From Actinomycetota bacterium (GTDB lineage: Bacteria > Actinomycetota > Actinomycetes > Actinomycetales > Microbacteriaceae): a DNA stretch of 57,998 nucleotides. The notes under the pieces are model-generated. The model saw only the letters and a program-made list of their open reading frames with translations, was not told the DNA's origin and searched no databases. The translations under genes were made by a program, and so were the position numbers. Positions within the stretch are counted from its first letter, which is position 1. The number at the start of each line of letters is the position of its first letter. The DNA lies in the NCBI GenBank assembly GCA_029865895.1, contig JARXAN010000035.1:1-57998 (forward strand), in the 5' to 3' direction. Positions 52,726-57,998 of the stretch are shown one piece after another.

Positions 52726-53072
52726 GTAGCCTCAGGATCAAAAGGCGCAGATTCGCCAAGTGCTAACGGTTCTTGGACCTTAGGTCGGTTTAGCTTCTCA
52801 GCGGCATTTGGCTGGCGCAACGGCTCACGAAGTGCATCACGAACAATTCTTCTTGGGTCGTACTGACGAGGGTCAAGCTTCTTCCAGTCCAGATCCTCAA
52901 AGCCATCGCCAAGCTCGGATTTCATCTGAGTTTGCGCGTTGTCGACCATGCGGCGCATCTTCTTGATCCACTCGGCCAGTTGCTTGGAATACTGAGGCAA
53001 ACGCTCCGGTCCGATAATCAAGACAGCAAGCAGCGCGAGCAGCAAGAGTTTCTCAGCGCTAAGACCAAACAT
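52722..53072 (-). CDS. tatB: Sec-independent translocase TatB-like
   Basis: MFGLSAEKLLLLALLAVLIIGPERLPQYSKQLAEWIKKMRRM. Confidence 0.9.
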   Translation of the reverse strand: MFGLSAEKLLLLALLAVLIIGPERLPQYSKQLAEWIKKMRRMVDNAQTQMKSELGDGFEDLDWKKLDPRQYDPRRIVRDALREPLRQPNAAEKLNRPKVQEPLALGESAPFDPEAT

Positions 53073-53078
53073 TCTTTG

Positions 53079-53084
53079 AGTTTA
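53079..53084 (-). promoter_or_regulatory. -10 TAAACT, 6 nt before ATG of tatB
   Basis: TAAACT-CAAAGA-ATG on the minus strand. Confidence 0.5.
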
Positions 53085-53122
53085 CCGCTTCCGAATCAGT
53101 GGTTTGCACGTATTCCATACCT

Positions 53123-53767
53123 ATGCTTAGTCACATCATGATTGACAAAATCTCCAGCTGGAAATTCGCCGAGGACTACTCGGTCGAACCGAGCGAAATA
53201 CGAGAAGCTCGCCACCACGCCGAGCAACTCGGGGTTGAGTCAGTAACTCCTGCCACCGGCGCGCAGTTGGCGGTATTGGCCGCCATTTCTAAGGCCAAGA
53301 ACATTGTTGAGGCTGGCACCGGTGCTGGAATTTCAGGGCTTTGGCTACTGAGCGCCGCCAAGGATTCCATCCTCACCACCATCGACAATGAACCTGAGTA
53401 TCAGAACGTTGCGAAGAAGAACTTTGCTGCCGCAGGCATCCCCGCGAACCGAATCCGAGTAATCACCGGCAAGGCCAAGGCGGTTATGGGAAACATGGCT
53501 GAGGGCGGTTACGACCTGGTCTTTTTGGACATTGACCCGCTTGAGCTTGAAGAACTACTGCCAACCGCGGTGGCATTGATTCGCCCGGGCGGTGCCTTGG
53601 TTGTGGCTCACGCGCTCTGGCGTGATCGCGTGCCAAACCCAGCTTTGCGAGACGACGAAACCGCTGCAATCCGCGCGGCAACTCGGGCATTTACCGATGT
53701 CGATGGATTTATATCAAGCATCTCGCTGGTTGGCGATGGACTGCTTTTGGTCGCTAAAGGCGAATAA
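53123..53767 (+). CDS. Class I SAM-dependent O-methyltransferase (start 53099, 53123 or 53138)
   Basis: IVEAGTGAGISGLWLL; DLVFLDIDPLELEELLPTAVALIRPGGALVV. Confidence 0.9.
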   Translation: MLSHIMIDKISSWKFAEDYSVEPSEIREARHHAEQLGVESVTPATGAQLAVLAAISKAKNIVEAGTGAGISGLWLLSAAKDSILTTIDNEPEYQNVAKKNFAAAGIPANRIRVITGKAKAVMGNMAEGGYDLVFLDIDPLELEELLPTAVALIRPGGALVVAHALWRDRVPNPALRDDETAAIRAATRAFTDVDGFISSISLVGDGLLLVAKGE

Positions 53768-53941
53768 CTACTTCTTGATTACGCCGGCAAGAACTTTGTG
53801 AAGTTCGGTTGCTTCGGATTCGTTTACAGAAACGACTAGGCGTCCGCCGCCCTCGAGTGGAACTCGAAGAACGATTAGGCCGCGTGGTTCGCGCTCTGCC
53901 TCCATTGGACCGTCTCCGGTGCGAGGCTTCATTGCTGCCAT
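53768..53941 (-). CDS. DUF3117 protein (57 aa; below the ORF-track cutoff)
   Basis: Manual translation MAAMKPRTGDGPMEAEREPRGLIVLRVPLEGGGRLVVSVNESEATELHKVLAGVIKK; ribosome-binding site AGGAG. Confidence 0.95.
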   Translation of the reverse strand: MAAMKPRTGDGPMEAEREPRGLIVLRVPLEGGGRLVVSVNESEATELHKVLAGVIKK

Positions 53942-54008
53942 GAGAATAACTCCTAGGTATTGCGCAGGATGCCTCTAATTATCCCAGAAATACGCCGATA
54001 TAGCCAAA

Positions 54009-55079
54009 TTAGTTTGCGCTGAGCCAGCGGCGCAACCCAGCCTCGCAGTCAAAAAGGTGACCTACTGGAACGTTTTCATTGTCAGCATGTGCCAGTGACG
54101 GGTCACCCGGTCCATAGTTCACCGCAGGAATCCCCAGCGAGCTAAAGCGTGCAACGTCAGTCCAGCCATACTTGGGCTTTACCTCTGAACCAAGCGATGC
54201 CATAAATGCCTGCGCCTGCGGGGTGTTCAGGCCGGGCCTCGCACCAACCGCCAGGTCGGTGACCCGAACCTCGTAGCCTGCGAAGAACTCGCGAAGCATC
54301 GCTTCGGCTTCCTCTCCGGTGCGCGAAGGAGCAAATCGGTAGTTCACGGTCAAAGTTGCCTGATCTGGAATGACATTGGCTGCGATGCCGGCACTTGCCA
54401 AGACGGCATTGAGGCTCTCGCGATAATCCAAGCCATCCACGTTAACGGTCTCCGGCTGATAGCTGGCTAGTTTTTCAAGCGAGGGAGCAAGCTTGTGAAT
54501 GGCGTTCTCGCCCATCCATGGGCGAGCTGAATGTGCCTTTACGCCACTTGCTGAAACCTCAACTCGAATAGTGCCATTGCAGCCACCCTCGATCAGGGCG
54601 CTGGTTGGCTCACACAGCACCGCGAAATCTCCCTGAATCAACTCTGGGCGATTGCGAACTAGTCGGCCAAGACCGTTTAGGTCGCTGGCTACCTCTTCGT
54701 TGTCGTAGAAGACCCAGGTGATGTCGACGTTCGGGTGCACCAGCTCAACGGCCAACTTGAGCATCACTGCGACGCCGGCCTTCATGTCTACCGTTCCGCG
54801 ACCAACAATTACCTGCTCGCGCTCGAAGTGATGCAGCTGGGTTGGAAGGTTGTTGGCAATTGGAACGGTGTCGATGTGACCCGCGATGACAACTCTGGAA
54901 CCAAGGCCCAAATTGGTGCTGGCAACCACCGCGTTACCGTCCCTGACGACGCTCAGGTGCTTGCTCTGGCTCAGTAGCTTCTCAACCTCATCAGCGAGCG
55001 CCGCCTCATTGCCAGAGACGGATTCGATGTCGCAAATAGCCATGGTTAGCTCAACCAGGTTGGAGGTATCAAGTGCCAT
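54009..55079 (-). CDS. dapE: Succinyl-diaminopimelate desuccinylase
   Basis: M20: [54 protein letters not shown]. Confidence 0.95.
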   Translation of the reverse strand: MALDTSNLVELTMAICDIESVSGNEAALADEVEKLLSQSKHLSVVRDGNAVVASTNLGLGSRVVIAGHIDTVPIANNLPTQLHHFEREQVIVGRGTVDMKAGVAVMLKLAVELVHPNVDITWVFYDNEEVASDLNGLGRLVRNRPELIQGDFAVLCEPTSALIEGGCNGTIRVEVSASGVKAHSARPWMGENAIHKLAPSLEKLASYQPETVNVDGLDYRESLNAVLASAGIAANVIPDQATLTVNYRFAPSRTGEEAEAMLREFFAGYEVRVTDLAVGARPGLNTPQAQAFMASLGSEVKPKYGWTDVARFSSLGIPAVNYGPGDPSLAHADNENVPVGHLFDCEAGLRRWLSAN

Positions 55080-55086
55080 GGCAAAA

Positions 55087-55092
55087 AGGCTA
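55087..55092 (-). promoter_or_regulatory. -10 TAGCCT, 7 nt before ATG of dapE
   Basis: TAGCCT-TTTTGCC-ATG on the minus strand. Confidence 0.55.
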
Positions 55093-55096
55093 CCTG

Positions 55097-55102
55097 TATT
55101 CT
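55097..55102 (+). promoter_or_regulatory. -10 TATTCT, 7 nt before ATG of dapD
   Basis: TATTCT-GGTGAGG-ATG. Confidence 0.45.
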
Positions 55103-55109
55103 GGTGAGG

Positions 55110-56060
55110 ATGAGTGAGACATACCTAACAGATAAGGCCTGGGGCCACGGTCTAGCCACGATTTCGCACGATGGCACCGTTTTGGATGCCTGGTTCCCAG
55201 AACCTGCGGTTGGCGAAGCACCAAAATCGGATCTGCAGTGGTTTTCCCCCAGGGAACTCGACGAACTGGTTGGCGTTGATGAACTGCGTAATGTCAGAAC
55301 CGAAGTCATTCGAGTTGAGATTGAGCTTTCAAACCCGGTCACCTCAACCCAGGATGCCTACCTGAGGCTTCAGCTGCTCTCTCATCTACTGGTGCAGCCA
55401 AACAGCATCAACCTCGAAGGTCTAATCCCAAATCTTCCGATCGTGGCATTCACCAATCGTGGAGTCATGGCCCTGGATGACTATGAGGCTAAGACCATAA
55501 CCCTTCGCAATCACGGTGTCGTTGCCCACTCGATCGATAAGTTTCCACGTCTTGTCGACTACGTAGTTCCTAAGAAGGTTCGCATCGCAGATGCCAACCG
55601 AGTCCGTCTCGGAGCTCACCTGGCACCTGGCACCACAGTCATGCACGAGGGTTTTGTGAACTTCAACGCTGGAACCTTGGGCACATCCATGGTCGAGGGT
55701 CGAATCTCACAGGGTGTTGTGGTTGGCGATGGTTCCGACATCGGTGGTGGCGCATCAATCATGGGCACGCTCTCCGGTGGAGGCAAGCACAAGGTTTCGA
55801 TTGGCAAGAACGCACTACTTGGAGCTAACTCAGGAGTCGGCATCTCAATCGGCGACAACTCGGTGGTCGAGGCAGGTCTTTACATCACCGCAGGCACCAA
55901 GCTCACCTTGATTGTTGATGGCAGAACTCAAATTGTGAAGGCTGCAGAACTTAGCGGTCTACCTGGCATGCTCTTTAGACGCAACTCACAAACGGGAGCG
56001 GTGGAAGCTATTGCCCGTGAGGGCTTGGGTGTCTCGCTAAACAGCGAACTACACGCCTAG
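55110..56060 (+). CDS. dapD: 2,3,4,5-tetrahydropyridine-2,6-dicarboxylate N-succinyltransferase
   Basis: Left-handed beta-helix repeats: [55 protein letters not shown]. Confidence 0.95.
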   Translation: MSETYLTDKAWGHGLATISHDGTVLDAWFPEPAVGEAPKSDLQWFSPRELDELVGVDELRNVRTEVIRVEIELSNPVTSTQDAYLRLQLLSHLLVQPNSINLEGLIPNLPIVAFTNRGVMALDDYEAKTITLRNHGVVAHSIDKFPRLVDYVVPKKVRIADANRVRLGAHLAPGTTVMHEGFVNFNAGTLGTSMVEGRISQGVVVGDGSDIGGGASIMGTLSGGGKHKVSIGKNALLGANSGVGISIGDNSVVEAGLYITAGTKLTLIVDGRTQIVKAAELSGLPGMLFRRNSQTGAVEAIAREGLGVSLNSELHA

Positions 56061-57052
56061 GAACTAACCGAATCCCAGCCCCTAGGTTCCAGCACGCTTC
56101 CGCCTAGCGAAACTGGCACTGCACCGCGCTTCACCACGCTGCCAATCACCTTGAAGCCTCTAGGAATCTCACTCCCCTGCGGGAAAGTGGCCAACAGCGA
56201 GTGGTCCTCTCCCCCGTAAAGCACCCAATCCATTGGGTCGCGAGCGAGATCATCCCGCGCGCTCAAAGACTGGGCAGCAAGTTCGAGCACTGCGGCGTAG
56301 CCCTCTAGCTTGCTGCGGTCGAGCTCTATCGAGACGTCTGAGGCATTTGCCAAGCGGTTGCAGTCCAACGCGAGTGAATCAGAGACATCCAGCATCGAGT
56401 TGGCATGACCTGCCGCCTGAATGCCCAGCTGAATCGGCGGGGTTGGTCGCAATTGCACCGCAACCCACTCGTCATAGGCCTTGGCAAGTGACTTATCTTG
56501 GTGCAGCAACAGATCCAAACCACATGCAGCACGCCCCAGAGTGCCCGCTAAGGCAACGTTGTCCCCAACCTGAGCCCCAGAGCGAAGCACCGGATTGGCA
56601 CCCGCGAGGTGACCGTGTGCGGATACCGCAATCACAATCTGCTCACCTGCGGCTAGGTCTCCCCCGACAATCTCACACTCTGGTGCAAGTTCATCGCAGC
56701 CGGCCTGCAGGCCCCGAGCAAAATCTTCCAACCACATCTGGGTCGTGTTCTTTGGGATAACCATTGCAACCACCAGAGCAATTGGCTTAGCCCCCATCGC
56801 TGCGACGTCCGCAACATTGCTGGCGACAGCCTTGAAGCCAAGGTCATACCCGGTTGAGAATTCAGTCCTGAAATCGTGAGATTCCACCATGGTGTCGGTG
56901 GTGACTACAAAGCGTCCGTCTGTTACTGCAACTACCGCAGCATCATCGCCCGACCCAACCAGAGTGGTCTCCACCTTGCGAAAGTTCTTCACGGCTAGCT
57001 TGAGGGCAGCTATTTCACCAAGTTCAAAGACGGTCGGGCCTGAATAATTCAC
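56057..57052 (-). CDS. thiL: Thiamine-monophosphate kinase
   Basis: [53 protein letters not shown]-like DVSDSLALD. Confidence 0.95.
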   Translation of the reverse strand: MNYSGPTVFELGEIAALKLAVKNFRKVETTLVGSGDDAAVVAVTDGRFVVTTDTMVESHDFRTEFSTGYDLGFKAVASNVADVAAMGAKPIALVVAMVIPKNTTQMWLEDFARGLQAGCDELAPECEIVGGDLAAGEQIVIAVSAHGHLAGANPVLRSGAQVGDNVALAGTLGRAACGLDLLLHQDKSLAKAYDEWVAVQLRPTPPIQLGIQAAGHANSMLDVSDSLALDCNRLANASDVSIELDRSKLEGYAAVLELAAQSLSARDDLARDPMDWVLYGGEDHSLLATFPQGSEIPRGFKVIGSVVKRGAVPVSLGGSVLEPRGWDSVSS

Positions 57053-57058
57053 AAACCA

Positions 57059-57064
57059 ACGCTA
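57059..57064 (-). promoter_or_regulatory. -10 TAGCGT, 6 nt before GTG of thiL
   Basis: TAGCGT-TGGTTT-GTG on the minus strand. Confidence 0.55.
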
Positions 57065-57068
57065 GCCT
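57063..57068 (+). promoter_or_regulatory. -10 TAGCCT, 7 nt before ATG of the DUF3515 gene
   Basis: TAGCCT-GTATTTG-ATG; overlaps the thiL -10 at CTAG. Confidence 0.55.
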
Positions 57069-57075
57069 GTATTTG

Positions 57076-57519
57076 ATGCGAAAACTTCTTCTTCTGTTGC
57101 TAATTCCGCTGCTGACGGGCTGTGCTGCAACCGTAAATCTCGAGGCAGCGCCATTGGCCAATGATCCGGCCTGCGCTGAGGTCTCGGTTCGCTATCCATC
57201 CGGCATCGGAGATTTGGCCCAGCGCTATACCAACGCCCAGGCCACCTCGGCCTGGGGAGAGCCGGCGGCAATTATTGCTCGGTGCGGCCTAGAGCCTGTC
57301 GAAGTTTCTGAATTGAGTTGCGTGACTGCCGGCGGGGTGGACTGGCTGGTGGATGACTCGCAAGCACCTAGCTATCGCTTTATTAGCTTTGCTAGAAATC
57401 CCGCAGTTGAGGTGATCGTGGATTCCGAAATGGCAAGTGGAGTTGGTGCGCTAGAAGCGCTTGCGGGAGCAGTTTCAAAGATTCCGGCTAGCAAGGTCTG
57501 CACCGAAGTTACAAATTAG
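57076..57519 (+). CDS. DUF3515 lipoprotein
   Basis: Lipobox LLTGC; AEVSVRYPSGIGDLAQRYTNAQATSAWGEPAAIIARCGL. Confidence 0.9.
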   Translation: MRKLLLLLLIPLLTGCAATVNLEAAPLANDPACAEVSVRYPSGIGDLAQRYTNAQATSAWGEPAAIIARCGLEPVEVSELSCVTAGGVDWLVDDSQAPSYRFISFARNPAVEVIVDSEMASGVGALEALAGAVSKIPASKVCTEVTN

Positions 57520-57998
57520 CGAGGCTGAGTGCCCTGGCTCAGGCCGGTTTGAATCAAGGTGTCTACCAACTCCGGATAGCTAACTCCAGTTGCCTGCCAA
57601 AGCGATGGATACATCGAGATCGGCGTAAAGCCAGGCATGGTGTTTACCTCGGTGATGACAAAGCCAGAACTGGTTAGGAAGAAGTCGGTTCTGGCAAGTC
57701 CGGAGCAACCAAGCGCCCTAAAGGCCTTTTTGGCAAGCTCGTGCATTTCACCAAGTTCACTCTCGGTTAGCACTGTCGGGACCAACAGGTCCGCACCACC
57801 ATCTAAATACTTAGCTTCGTAGTCATAGAACTCTCTGCCGGTAACCACGATCTCTCCGGCCAAGGAAACCTTTAGCTCACCGGTTGGCAGTTCCAAAACC
57901 GCACACTCCACCTCGCGACCGACAACCGCGGTCTCGACCAAAACTGTGTTGTCGTGGGCGAATGCTTCCACGATCGCCGACTCCAGTTCGTCAAAACT
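57516..57998 (-). CDS. ddl: D-alanine--D-alanine ligase (partial; N-terminal part off window)
   Basis: SFDELESAIVEAFAHDNTVLVETAVVGREVECAVL...ARTDFFLTSSGFVITEVNTMPGFTPISMYPSLWQATGVSYPEL. Confidence 0.95.
   Translation of the reverse strand, partial: SFDELESAIVEAFAHDNTVLVETAVVGREVECAVLELPTGELKVSLAGEIVVTGREFYDYEAKYLDGGADLLVPTVLTESELGEMHELAKKAFRALGCSGLARTDFFLTSSGFVITEVNTMPGFTPISMYPSLWQATGVSYPELVDTLIQTGLSQGTQPR

Overview
This window is a gene-dense actinobacterial chromosomal segment. Gene content and synteny suggest a small-genome Microbacteriaceae-like freshwater lineage (inference). No rRNA, CRISPR array, transposase, integrase or prophage was found. In order: an ATP synthase operon (atpD partial, G, A, H, F, E, B, AtpI-like); wecA/tagO-like, sua5, prmC, prfA, rho; thrB-thrC-hom-lysA-argS with a divergent tRNA-Arg(CCG); an AglEFG-like sugar ABC importer lacking its ATPase; rdgB-rph-murI; pncB; DUF3039; htrA; a secreted PKD-like protein; initiator tRNA-Met; UPF0182; a Lon-like PDZ protease; a DUF2342 protein; an E1/ThiF-like protein; uvrD2; a phosphotransferase-fold protein; adnB-adnA; DUF3107; a ferritin-like protein; a DEAD-box helicase; a PHP phosphoesterase; pepP; an MgtE-N/CBS - DUF1003 - Mrp module; gabD-like; tatB; an O-methyltransferase; DUF3117; dapE/dapD; thiL; DUF3515; ddl (partial). 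The most interesting signals are organisational. (1) At least 15 genes show a TAnnnT hexamer exactly 6-7 nt upstream of the start codon, as expected for leaderless mRNAs; several divergent pairs have overlapping promoters, and thiL/DUF3515 have -10 elements overlapping at one CTAG. (2) Every convergent protein-gene pair overlaps or abuts at the 3' end. (3) atpE uses CUA for 8 of 9 leucines. (4) A cluster around uvrD2/adnAB contains a DUF2342 protein without its motif histidines, a kinase-fold protein without the HGD and DW aspartates, and an unassigned E1-like protein. (5) Rho lacks an N-terminal Rho_N domain. No wholly new system is demonstrated; these are testable leads.
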